From positions 8,360 to 72,359 of the forward strand of contig JAXMAV010000035.1 of NCBI GenBank assembly GCA_046350255.1: DNA of 64,000 nucleotides, read 5' to 3'. This document shows positions 43,738 to 51,648 of this stretch, piece by piece. The DNA comes from CALDUY01 sp046350255 (GTDB taxonomy: Bacteria > Planctomycetota > Planctomycetia > Gemmatales > Gemmataceae). Below the pieces are notes generated by a model, which was not told the DNA's origin, searched no databases, and saw nothing but the letters and a program-made list of their open reading frames with translations. The number at the start of each line of letters is the position of its first letter. Positions within the stretch are counted from its first letter, which is position 1. The position numbers and the translations under genes were made by a program.

Positions 43738-45111
43738 TCAGCTGGCCGAGGCCTCGACGCGCTGCTTCTCCTGTTCGCCCTCGGCGAAGATCTGTTCCTT
43801 CTCTTCCACTTCGCAATCTTCAAGCACCGTGTTGTCGATGTGGACGCCGTGGAACTCCCGAGCCGCGTACTCCGGCCCCAGGACGTCGATCACCGTCGGG
43901 TGGACCTTGGGATGCTCCGGCGAGGAGAAGTAGCCATGCACCTCAATGGCCGACTCACGGTAGTCGGGGTAGTTCAGCAAAATCTGATGCAACTCGCGTA
44001 GCCGGAAGTGTGGCACCGTCGCATACATGTGGTGCGGCAGGTGGTATTCCATCCCCATCGGAAAGACCGAGAAATTGATGAACCGGCTCACATAGAAGAT
44101 TCGGGTGTTGGTCAGCCAGCCGCGGTCCCCGTTGCCATGCTGCACGATCTGCCGCAGGATCATGAAGAACGAGAAGGAGGTAAAGATGGGCACCACCCAC
44201 AGAAGAGCGTAGTAGGCCCAGGCCCACACCCCGGTCATCGCCTGGATCCACGCCAGCCCGCTGAAGAGCAGAGTCATATAGGAGATGCGCATGAGCGTCA
44301 TCTGCTTCTGCGAAATCACCGGGTGCAGACGACTCTGATGATACTGCGAGTGGGGCAGGGCGACGAACCCGATCATCACTGCGGCCCACAGCACGGCAGG
44401 GATGATGCCCAGCAGCAGTCTGTTTTCAGTCCAGACACAGGCGACCAGCGTACCCACCAGGGCCAGCAGGTAGACCAGCCCCAGACGGACCGCACCCTTG
44501 CCCTGCTTCACGCCCTTGCGCAGGTAGGGGTTCTTGTCGGCCCCCGTGGCATTGTACTTGGCTCGCACCAGGATGAACCGGGCCAGATTCGGCAGCCAGA
44601 GCTGTTTCAGCAGCGTCCGCACGAAGGCGCCTGGCGGAAGGGGGAAGTCGAGCCAGTGGCCGCTCGTCTGCAACTGCGACACATCGGGATCACGCACCGG
44701 GTCGTTCACGAACTGATGATGTGCCAGGTGCTGCAGGCGATAATGGTGGGTACTGGAGAAGAGCGGGAAGAGACAAAGCACATCCGAGACAAGCTCGTTC
44801 AGCATGCGGTTCTTGAAGAGGATGTGATGCACCCCTTCGTGAGCCAGACCCGACAGTTGATGCTGGCCCGCGCCGATCAGGACAATGGCAGGCAGGAACA
44901 AAGCCAGGCTATAGCCCCAGCACCAGCCCTGGGCCTGACGGACCTGGTCGAACCAGACCGCCCCGCCGATCACCACCAGCAGGAACAGGTACGTCCGGGC
45001 GACGTAGTACCAGTTGCTCAGGTTATCCGTCACCCGAAGCCGTTGCAGGTGGGCCTTCAACTCCGCATCTTGCAATGATTTCTGACTGTTCGCGCTGAGT
45101 CCCAGGCTCAT
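43738..45111 (-). CDS. Membrane fatty-acid desaturase
   Basis: A 457-residue di-iron membrane enzyme. Three histidine boxes are present: GLAHEGVHHILF (HExxHH), SSTHHYRLQHLAHHQFVND (HxxxH-x2-HH type), and GMEYHLPHHMYATVP (HxxHH). There are about four to five membrane helices, e.g. YLFLLVVIGGAVWF. This arrangement fits soluble-lipid or acyl-lipid desaturases, or the related carotenoid/sphingolipid hydroxylases, so the substrate is open. GGAG lies nine bases before the ATG. It would act at the inner membrane adjusting acyl-chain unsaturation. Confidence 0.88.
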   Translation of the reverse strand: MSLGLSANSQKSLQDAELKAHLQRLRVTDNLSNWYYVARTYLFLLVVIGGAVWFDQVRQAQGWCWGYSLALFLPAIVLIGAGQHQLSGLAHEGVHHILFKNRMLNELVSDVLCLFPLFSSTHHYRLQHLAHHQFVNDPVRDPDVSQLQTSGHWLDFPLPPGAFVRTLLKQLWLPNLARFILVRAKYNATGADKNPYLRKGVKQGKGAVRLGLVYLLALVGTLVACVWTENRLLLGIIPAVLWAAVMIGFVALPHSQYHQSRLHPVISQKQMTLMRISYMTLLFSGLAWIQAMTGVWAWAYYALLWVVPIFTSFSFFMILRQIVQHGNGDRGWLTNTRIFYVSRFINFSVFPMGMEYHLPHHMYATVPHFRLRELHQILLNYPDYRESAIEVHGYFSSPEHPKVHPTVIDVLGPEYAAREFHGVHIDNTVLEDCEVEEKEQIFAEGEQEKQRVEASAS

Positions 45112-45249
45112 CGACGTGCTCTCCAGGCGGCGGGGGGCAGATCACCCAACCTCTCTATCTTACCCGGCCACCATCCGCCTGCCACATCAGATGCCACGGC
45201 TCGGAGCGATCCGCGCACCACGATGGCGCCAAACCCGGAATCTTCGATT

Positions 45250-46053
45250 TCATCCTGCTTTTTTCTTCGGCCGGAACGCCGGCTCTTGTTCCGATGTCTC
45301 GGCCAGTTCCCTCCGCAGTCGGGCGAAAAGTTCGGCAGCGGCCGGCGTGACCATAGGTCCCTCGGACACTGGATCAGCCTCTTCTTCTTCCATCGGCGGA
45401 GCGACGGCCACCTGCGGCATCATCAGCACGCGCGGCCCCAGCATTGGTTCAGGTTCGGGCTCCGGTTCGGGGGCCTGTGTGGAGGTGGGCACGACTGGCG
45501 TCTCGACTGTCAGGCTTCCCGGCACCTGGCGGCCGCCTTCCTTGTGCGCCTGGATACGCTTGCGGAACGCCTCGGCTACCCGCGCATCGCCACGCAGAAC
45601 CAGCAGGTTCTGTTGCGCCATGTCGTCATCCCCGGAGGAGAACGTGAAGTTACCCGCCAGGACCGTTTGTTCGTCGATCACCACTGCATTCTGCAGAATA
45701 GGTCGGTCGTCGCCGAGCCAGGGTGCTAGTCCCTGTTCGACCAGGAACGGCATTTCGGAAGTGGGATCGGTTTCGTTTCCCTGGTCGAGGACCACCTCCA
45801 CAGTGATTCCACGCAGCTTGGCATCGATGAGCGCCTGGGCCACGGCTCGATGGGCAAAGCCGCAGGCCAGGACCTGAACCTCGCGCCTGGCCTTGCTGAC
45901 CTCCTGGACCACGATGTCACCACAGGCGCTAGGGGCGGCGAAGATTGGCTGTACGGCCGACGAACCTCCGAACACAAGGCCGAACAGCCAGCGCAGCGTG
46001 TATGCCCCGGTGAACCCGGTGGCGATGAGTAGCACTTCCATGTGGGTCGTCAT
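45250..46053 (-). CDS. Phospholipase-D-like protein with degenerate HKD motif
   Basis: A 267-residue protein started at 46051-46053, where GGGGAG lies eight bases upstream. An N-terminal membrane helix (MEVLLIATGFTGAYTLRWLFGLV, in part) is followed by a PLD-like domain, residues ~45-170: VLACGFAHRAVAQALIDAKL, TVEVVLDQGNE, and the motif region ILQNAVVIDEQTVLAGNFTF with SSGDDDMAQQNLLVL. In active PLD enzymes this region reads H-x-K-x4-D; here the His and Lys positions hold Asn and Val while the Asp and the following 'G-S-x-N-F-(T/S)' are kept. It is probably catalytically inactive or a non-hydrolytic binder. The tail is Pro/Glu-rich. Confidence 0.7.
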   Translation of the reverse strand: MTTHMEVLLIATGFTGAYTLRWLFGLVFGGSSAVQPIFAAPSACGDIVVQEVSKARREVQVLACGFAHRAVAQALIDAKLRGITVEVVLDQGNETDPTSEMPFLVEQGLAPWLGDDRPILQNAVVIDEQTVLAGNFTFSSGDDDMAQQNLLVLRGDARVAEAFRKRIQAHKEGGRQVPGSLTVETPVVPTSTQAPEPEPEPEPMLGPRVLMMPQVAVAPPMEEEEADPVSEGPMVTPAAAELFARLRRELAETSEQEPAFRPKKKAG

Positions 46054-46145
46054 CGGTTGATCTCCCCGGCGCGCGAACCCGCGCCGCCCGAGCATACGCC
46101 ATGGAGGATCCTCGTGTCCAGCGGAGGCGACAGCGCGGGAAATGC

Positions 46146-46189
46146 CCGGGGCCGCGTGCCAGGGAGGTTGTCCCAGCACGCGGCCCCGG
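46146..46189 (-). terminator. Terminator-like hairpin after the alpha-toroid gene
   Basis: 14-base perfect arms (46146-46159 and 46176-46189) enclose a partly paired inner part. They lie 21 bases after the stop of the alpha-toroid gene on the minus strand. The T-tract that follows is weak (GGCATTT). Confidence 0.65.
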
Positions 46190-46210
46190 AAAAGGTGGCA
46201 CAATAACGAC

Positions 46211-47869
46211 TTACTTGTCGCCCTTGTCCACACCCATGTCGCGACGATAGAGCGGCAGATGGCGGTAGTAGACCTCGAGTGTCAGCAGACTGAGCGAGGT
46301 TGCGCCCAGCCGGCCACCGACGTGGTCATCGCCGCGGAAGCTGCCTTTCTGTCCGGGACGGCCGCCCATGCCGGTATCCTGGCGAGCGATGAGGATATCG
46401 CGGATACCAGACTTGCCGGTGCCATCGGGGCCCAGGTTCCAGAAGTTCCACGCCTCGCCGCCCATGTGATGCATGACCTGCGTGGCGTAATACTCGTAGT
46501 AGATGTTGCCCGAACCCGGCGGGGTCTTCTTGATACGGCCAATGGTGGCCAGCAGGCTGGGGTTACGCGGGTTGACACCGAGGTACTGTCGGCACAGGCC
46601 ACCCACAGCGGTCATGGTGATGGTTTCCCCGGTACCCGGCATGTAGCCGTAGCCGCCCTTGTTGCTCGTCTCGCAGGCGTTGAGGAAGGCTTCGACCTTT
46701 TTCAACGCCTGACGAGGAACAGTAAGACCAGCCATCTGGCCCGACTTCAACGCCATCAGCTGCCAGCCAGTCACCGAGGTGTCGCCCGGGCTGCGCGGCG
46801 AATAGCGCCAGCCGCCGCCAGCCGGATCCTGGGCCGTGACCACATAGTTCAGCCCCATCTGGGCCGATTCCTTGATCTTGGGATCCGACGTCAAACCGTA
46901 GGCCTCGCACATGGCGATGGTGGCCAGGCCATGGCTGTACATGTCGCCGCCGAAGAAGCCCCGGTCGGCGCCTGACTTCGACTGCACTTTGATGAGGTAG
47001 TCGATGCCCTTACCGATGGCCTTGCTGTAATCGACCTGCTTGGCGGTCTTCGACGGTTTGTGGGTCAAACCCGCGGCAAAGAAGGGGAGCAGGCCGAACG
47101 CCGTGCCCGCAGTCGGGTTGTTGCGCGTCGTCATCGGTTCGCTGTTGTCCGGCTGCACCTTGCCACCGGGCAGCGGCGCGGTCCGGGCATCACGATTGAA
47201 GCTGTTCAATCGCCACGAACCATCGACGTTCTGATGGTGGGCGATGAATTTGAGGCCATCGGCAACAGCTGCCTCGGAGCGAGCGTTGCCACCCCCTTCG
47301 CGCAACATTTTTTCGCGGGTCGCACCCGAACGACCGCCGAAGCCACCCAGGTTATAGGTGCCGCCCATACCACCCAGCGTGCCGGCCATGGCGCCGGTGC
47401 CGGCGAGATTGGGGTCGAGCACGGCGCCGCCGGTGCCACCACCCGAACCGGGGGGAGGCGGCACGTTCATGGGAGCGGCTTCCGGAGCATTGACGATGCC
47501 AACCGCGGCCGTCGGATCGACCTGGCCCGGCACGGAAACATCCTCGATGCGATCCACATTGTAGGCCAGGGGCACCTGGTCATCGGTGCCAATGTCGGTG
47601 TTGGTCAGGTCGTATTCCTTGGTCTGGTCAGCCACTTCCGTCGATTCTTCGATGGCCGGCTGGACCTCGGTCGGCCCCGCGGCCGCTCCGATGGCGCTGA
47701 ATACGACCAAAGCCATCAGCACAATCGCCACGTTGATGGCGGTGCTGCAGGCCCACACGACGAGAAACTTGCCAAAACTGGGACCGTACCCCCCCACCTG
47801 GGGAGCCACGATCATCTTGCGACCGGGCAGGTTAGCCGCTGCCTGGTTCGCTGCAGGAGCAGTGGACAT
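46211..47869 (-). CDS. TonB-like-anchored alpha-toroid (squalene-cyclase/prenyltransferase-fold) protein
   Basis: A 552-residue protein. Residues ~35-60 are one membrane helix (FLVVWACSTAINVAIVLMAL). Residues 65-165 are an acidic then Pro/Gly-rich linker. From ~185 on there is an alpha/alpha-toroid like that of squalene-hopene cyclases and prenyltransferases: SEAAVADGLKFIAHHQNVDG, YSKAIGKGIDYLIKVQSKSG, AQDPAGGGWRYSPRSPGDTS, and DDHVGGRLGATSLSLLTLEVYYRHLP (split repeats with QW-like 'G-x-W' ends). The DxDD catalytic motif of cyclases is not seen, so a binding role is more likely. It is the last gene of a minus-strand series beginning with exbB and two exbD genes; TonB would be the expected partner in that place. 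Confidence 0.75.
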   Translation of the reverse strand: MSTAPAANQAAANLPGRKMIVAPQVGGYGPSFGKFLVVWACSTAINVAIVLMALVVFSAIGAAAGPTEVQPAIEESTEVADQTKEYDLTNTDIGTDDQVPLAYNVDRIEDVSVPGQVDPTAAVGIVNAPEAAPMNVPPPPGSGGGTGGAVLDPNLAGTGAMAGTLGGMGGTYNLGGFGGRSGATREKMLREGGGNARSEAAVADGLKFIAHHQNVDGSWRLNSFNRDARTAPLPGGKVQPDNSEPMTTRNNPTAGTAFGLLPFFAAGLTHKPSKTAKQVDYSKAIGKGIDYLIKVQSKSGADRGFFGGDMYSHGLATIAMCEAYGLTSDPKIKESAQMGLNYVVTAQDPAGGGWRYSPRSPGDTSVTGWQLMALKSGQMAGLTVPRQALKKVEAFLNACETSNKGGYGYMPGTGETITMTAVGGLCRQYLGVNPRNPSLLATIGRIKKTPPGSGNIYYEYYATQVMHHMGGEAWNFWNLGPDGTGKSGIRDILIARQDTGMGGRPGQKGSFRGDDHVGGRLGATSLSLLTLEVYYRHLPLYRRDMGVDKGDK

Positions 47870-47987
47870 GAATATTCACCTTCAGACGATAGCTCGATGG
47901 TCAGGAAGAGACATCGTCAACGGGGTTGCCTCGCGAGGGAGGCAGGAGCACGCGGCTCCCGAAAATCCTGCAGAAGATGTGGTGTTG

Positions 47988-48032
47988 CCGCGGCCGCGGA
48001 GGGTAGCGAGAAGCGACTCTCCGCGGCCGCGG
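47988..48032 (-). terminator. GC-rich hairpin at the end of the unknown membrane-protein gene
   Basis: 14-base perfect arms (47988-48001 and 48019-48032) around a 17-base loop abut the stop codon of the gene ending at 48033. No T-tract follows. It may slow or attenuate read-through into the alpha-toroid gene, or protect the upstream mRNA from 3' decay. Confidence 0.5.
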
Positions 48033-49364
48033 CTACGCCCCGGCGCCCTCGTCGGGCGGGCCCCGGTCCTTGTTGCCCGACCGTCCCTCACCGGAGGAAC
48101 CGCCGCCCCGATCGCCGGAGCCCGGAGGTAGATTGATTCTGGCCGTGATGGGAGCAGGGAGTTCCACGGGCCGCGCAGGGGGGGCCACAGGCACCGCCAC
48201 TGGAGGCACATCCGGTGGGGGCAGATGGAATTCCGGCATCCTGGCCATGATGCGCTGGCGCACGCGCCGATCAGAGCGGCGATACCAGTAAGTCAGTCCG
48301 ATCACGCCGCCGATCAATCCCAGGACACTGACGGTAAATATGGTGATCAGCATCTGCACCGGCACGGTGGAGTAGTTCGTCCCCGGCGCGTTCTGGCTGA
48401 GCACGATCAGGCCATGGCCAACCACCAGAGGAGCATCGCGCTTGGTGCCATGCCGATCGTTGGCCTTGTAGCGATATTTCTTGAAGAAGTAACCATCCAT
48501 CGCCACCCGAATGACACCGTCGATCTTCGCTTCGCCAAGCACGTCGCGCGAGAGGTTCTCGGGCCACTCGCTGAAGATCAAACAGTAAGGGTTGGCGCCG
48601 ACCTGTTCGTTGAAGACCCAGGCCTCATAAAAGTCGTTCACCCCGGCCTGGGCCGCCTCGAAGGGCGGATCGTACCGGTTCACGCGAAGCAGGCGCCCCT
48701 CGACCCGGACGACAGTGCCGCGATAGCGGTCGGGTTCGTTAAACACGTGGGTGTAGGTCACGTCGCGCCGGGCCGCACGGTGGAAGGCCTTTGACGACGT
48801 AAAGTTGGCCAGGATCAGCACGCGCGAGTAGACATCGGCCTCGGCGCCACCGGCCCCGATGTGCTGGCTATCGGTGACCTCGCCAAGCCAGGCGTTGGGC
48901 AGCTTTCGGACCTGGTCGGTGTCCATCAAGGCCCAGCAATCGAGCTGATGACCAACCTTGAGGTTTGCCAGGTGCGTCAAGGAAGGACCACCGCCCAGGG
49001 GAACGAAGCCGCCGCCGATGAGGGTGGCCGTGCCCAGCGAGATGCGGGCAAAACGGTTGGTCAGCGGACCTTCGAGATTCCAGGCCCGGTGCTGTTCGCC
49101 GCCATAAAGCCCACCTAGCGAGGCTAGCAGGCCGATCCGGGGCAGTGCCGATGCGCCGACAATACCCACGGACAAATGCAGTGGGTTGACGTGCACTTCT
49201 TCCGGGTTGAACAGGGGGCCCGGCGCGGGTTCTTCAGGTAGTGGTGGAGGAGGGGCTGCGGCAGAAAGAGTCGAGGCAAACACCAGCGCGAGCGCAATGA
49301 TCAGGAGTAGAATCCCCTGGGGATTCCGCAATCGGCAACCGAGCACCTGGTGCCCGCGGGCCAT
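48033..49364 (-). CDS. Unrecognised two-helix membrane protein in the ExbB/ExbD operon
   Basis: A 443-residue protein started at 49362-49364 (AGGAG ten bases upstream). Residues ~15-35 are a signal peptide or anchor (GILLLIIALALVFASTLSAAA). The central ~290 residues are soluble; one block, YRGTVVRVEGRLLRVNRYDP, then FYEAWVFNEQ, CLIFSEWPENL and KIDGVIRVAMDGYFFKKYRY, has the look of an OB-fold beta-barrel. A second helix follows (MLITIFTVSVLGLIGGVIGL). A Pro-rich, then Gly/Ser/charged tail faces the cytoplasm. I do not recognise the family. Position between exbD and the alpha-toroid gene suggests a part in the same envelope machine. Confidence 0.75.
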   Translation of the reverse strand: MARGHQVLGCRLRNPQGILLLIIALALVFASTLSAAAPPPPLPEEPAPGPLFNPEEVHVNPLHLSVGIVGASALPRIGLLASLGGLYGGEQHRAWNLEGPLTNRFARISLGTATLIGGGFVPLGGGPSLTHLANLKVGHQLDCWALMDTDQVRKLPNAWLGEVTDSQHIGAGGAEADVYSRVLILANFTSSKAFHRAARRDVTYTHVFNEPDRYRGTVVRVEGRLLRVNRYDPPFEAAQAGVNDFYEAWVFNEQVGANPYCLIFSEWPENLSRDVLGEAKIDGVIRVAMDGYFFKKYRYKANDRHGTKRDAPLVVGHGLIVLSQNAPGTNYSTVPVQMLITIFTVSVLGLIGGVIGLTYWYRRSDRRVRQRIMARMPEFHLPPPDVPPVAVPVAPPARPVELPAPITARINLPPGSGDRGGGSSGEGRSGNKDRGPPDEGAGA

Positions 49365-49470
49365 GCACTTGCTCCTGGAGGTTTGTTCCCTGGTATAAGT
49401 ATAATCTCCAGGTGGGCCGGATGGCACAGGCAAATCGCCATGAACCACCCGGTTTTCCCTCCCAGATAGG

Positions 49471-49986
49471 TTATCGGCCGAAGTCTTCAGGCGGAACGAA
49501 GCTGACCTTCTCGAAGCCCGCGGCCCGGCAGACATCCATCACGCGCAGCACGTACTTGATGCGCAACTTGCTGTCTCCCAGCACCTTGATGGCATCCTTG
49601 TTGGTGATGGTGGCGCGTTTCTCCTGCAAGAAGCGTTTCAGGCCATCCAGGCCGTTGACCAGCTCCTCCTTGCCGTCGATGCCCCGGACGAAAATGGCGC
49701 TAATGCCACCCTCGCTATTTTCGTCCTGCTGGGTACGCACCTTCACCGTGAGGTCGGAGGGGAAGTCCAGCGAGGGATCCTTCTCGGGCTTGGATTCCTT
49801 GTTGACGTTCTTCTGGTCGTGGGCGGCCTTCACGTCCTCGGAGGGCAGTGCCATCGACATCTGCCCCTCCAGGTCGGCGGGGTTGAAGTTGATGACGAAG
49901 AAGAACAGCAGCTGGAAGGTCATGTCCAGCATCGGCGTGATTGGCAGGCTGACCTTCGACTCCGCGGAGGGTTTGCTTCGGTTCAT
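49471..49986 (-). CDS. exbD: ExbD/TolR-family protein (second copy)
   Basis: A 171-residue protein with one N-terminal membrane helix: LPITPMLDMTFQLLFFFVIN. The Asp matches the proton-path Asp25 of E. coli ExbD. The periplasmic part has the ExbD ending IKVLGDSKLRIKYVLRVMDVCRAAGFEKVSF. It starts one base after the stop of the first exbD, so the two are translationally coupled. With ExbB it would use the proton gradient to drive a periplasm-facing partner. Confidence 0.9.
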   Translation of the reverse strand: MNRSKPSAESKVSLPITPMLDMTFQLLFFFVINFNPADLEGQMSMALPSEDVKAAHDQKNVNKESKPEKDPSLDFPSDLTVKVRTQQDENSEGGISAIFVRGIDGKEELVNGLDGLKRFLQEKRATITNKDAIKVLGDSKLRIKYVLRVMDVCRAAGFEKVSFVPPEDFGR

Positions 49987-49987
49987 C

Positions 49988-50497
49988 TCAGGTGGTCCCC
50001 TTGCGGATCTTGGCCCGAACCTTGAGGTTCTTGAACCCCGCCACCTTGCAATGGTTCATCAGGGTGAACATCTGGCCCAGCTCGAGATTTTCGTCCGGAC
50101 GGAAGTGAATGGTGGTGTTCACCTCTCCGTCCTTGGCGAGCTTCTGCAGGTTCTCGTACTTGTCCTTCAGCCAGGCCTTGGCCTCAGGCAGCGACATGGG
50201 CGGCTGAGCCGGAATTAACACCAGCGATTCGGCGTTGCGCAGACGCTCTGCGTCCTTGGGTGCTAGCCGATTCATGAACTCTCGGCTCTTTACCTTCTGA
50301 TTCAGGAAGATGGCACCGGGGTCGGCCTTGTCGATTGGCTTGGCCGACTCCGAAGTTGGCAGCTTGATATCTGGACTAACCTGCTCGGACACGAAGTTGA
50401 CGTTCACGATGAAGAACATCAACAACTGCATGACGAGGTCGAGCAACGGGGTCAGATCGGGATCTACACTATCATCGCCCCCACCACCGTGCGACAT
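49988..50497 (-). CDS. exbD: ExbD/TolR-family protein (first copy)
   Basis: A 169-residue single-helix protein: DLTPLLDLVMQLLMFFIVNVN with the conserved Asp of the ExbD helix. The periplasmic part ends IHFRPDENLELGQMFTLMNH with CKVAGFKNLKVRA, aligned with the end of the second copy. AAGGAG precedes the ATG; it lies 36 bases after exbB. Two different ExbD chains would allow a heterodimer in the central pore of the ExbB pentamer. Confidence 0.9.
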   Translation of the reverse strand: MSHGGGGDDSVDPDLTPLLDLVMQLLMFFIVNVNFVSEQVSPDIKLPTSESAKPIDKADPGAIFLNQKVKSREFMNRLAPKDAERLRNAESLVLIPAQPPMSLPEAKAWLKDKYENLQKLAKDGEVNTTIHFRPDENLELGQMFTLMNHCKVAGFKNLKVRAKIRKGTT

Positions 50498-50533
50498 GTT
50501 GAATGCTCCTTAACCCTGGGGTGGAGATGAAAA

Positions 50534-51415
50534 TCAGGCCTTGGGCTTGACGGCGGGGGCCGGCGGCGGAGCGACGCGGTTATCCGCAGCGGCCGGCGCG
50601 GGCGCCGTCTTCTTCGAGTTGTAATACATCTGCGTCAGCAGGTCGTCGGCGACGGTGCCGGAATCGTGCGTGACGCGGATGAGGCGGTTCTTGAAGTAGG
50701 CGTGGCAGAAAATAGCTGGCACCGACAGGCCGATGCCCAGCAGGGTGATCACCAGAGCGTGCGAGATGTCGTCGGCCAACTGCTGGGCATTGATCTGCGA
50801 GCCAGACGACAGGGTCATGAAGCTCAGAATCATGCCGAACACCGTGCCGACCAGCCCGATGAGTGGCCCCAGGGTGCCGATGGTGGCCAGGTAGACAATC
50901 AGCTGCTCCTTGCCAGCCTTGACGCTCTCGAGCATGCTGAACGAGGCCTCACGGGCATCCTCGATGCCATACTGCAGGCGGCTCATGCCGGCCGTCAGCA
51001 CGCGAGCCACGAACGAGGAATCCTCCTTGGCCAGCTCGTAGGCTTCCTTGAATTGCCGTTTGTTCACGGTCTCGGTGAACTCCTCGACGAAGGCGGGAGG
51101 AACGGCGGCATCCATGCGCAGCTCCATGACCAGCAACACGACCAGGGTAACCAGAGTGATGGAGATGGCGAGGAGCAGAATGCCGAACAACCAGCCGACC
51201 GACTTGAGGATGTGACGAAGAATCTCGCCAAAGCCACGAGCTTCCTTGGCGGTAGTAGGTGCGGCCACCTTCTCCTCTTTCGCCTCCTCGCCGGGTTCCT
51301 GAGCGGCGGCCCGCGATGCCAGGCCATCCACCGAGCCCACGGCGAACAGGGCCAGCAACAAGGCGAGGGCCAGCAACAAGATACGAGGCCGCGAATGCGC
51401 TGCAACGGGTGCCAT
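50534..51415 (-). CDS. exbB: MotA/TolQ/ExbB-family proton channel protein
   Basis: A 293-residue protein with a signal peptide (LLLALALLLALFAVGSVDG), a charged spacer, and three membrane helices: SVGWLFGILLLAISITLVTLV (TM1), then LATIGTLGPLIGLVGTVFGM (TM2, the signature 'A-x-x-A-P-L-L-G-L-x-G-T-V-x-G-M') and HALVITLLGIGLSVPAIFCH (TM3). At the TM3 position of E. coli ExbB Glu176 ('(S/A)EAL') this protein has His (ISHAL). The C-terminus is Pro/Ala-rich. GGAAGG precedes the ATG. It heads the operon exbB-exbD-exbD-unknown-alpha-toroid. Confidence 0.92.
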   Translation of the reverse strand: MAPVAAHSRPRILLLALALLLALFAVGSVDGLASRAAAQEPGEEAKEEKVAAPTTAKEARGFGEILRHILKSVGWLFGILLLAISITLVTLVVLLVMELRMDAAVPPAFVEEFTETVNKRQFKEAYELAKEDSSFVARVLTAGMSRLQYGIEDAREASFSMLESVKAGKEQLIVYLATIGTLGPLIGLVGTVFGMILSFMTLSSGSQINAQQLADDISHALVITLLGIGLSVPAIFCHAYFKNRLIRVTHDSGTVADDLLTQMYYNSKKTAPAPAAADNRVAPPPAPAVKPKA

Positions 51416-51600
51416 GATCTTCCTTCCGGTCTGCTTGCTGGAATGGTCTGAGACGTTGAGAATCCCGGCACGGGGCGCGGAGGTGTGCCTCGGGGAAGCA
51501 GCCGACAGTTCAGTTCGCCCGCAACTTGCTCTACAGCGCTGCGGAGGAGATTGTCGGGAGAGCGTGAGTACCTTCCGTCACGATCGTCAAATCTTACTTT

Positions 51601-51629
51601 ATGTCACAGGCAAGGTGGTAGAGTGTCAA
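51601..51629 (-). promoter_or_regulatory. Possible promoter for the exbB operon
   Basis: On the minus strand a perfect TTGACA (51624-51629) is followed after 17 bases by TGACAT (51601-51606), a poor -10, with the AT-rich CATAAAGTAAGATTT just beyond. The implied leader would be ~190 bases. The -35 match makes it worth noting; the -10 is uncertain. Confidence 0.35.
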
Positions 51630-51648
51630 GAGTTTTCCTCGCTCTTGC

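Noticed and set aside
46211..47869. Alpha-toroid protein as an active squalene-hopene cyclase
   Set aside because: No DxDD motif is visible, the QW motifs are weak, and the membrane-helix-plus-linker layout differs from SHC; hopanoid genes are not nearby.
45250..51415. Toroid, PLD-like and ExbBD genes as an antiviral defence island
   Set aside because: The PLD-like active site is lost, the ExbB protein is a standard-size proton channel relative rather than a Zorya-type ZorA with a long tail, and no nuclease or helicase accompanies it.
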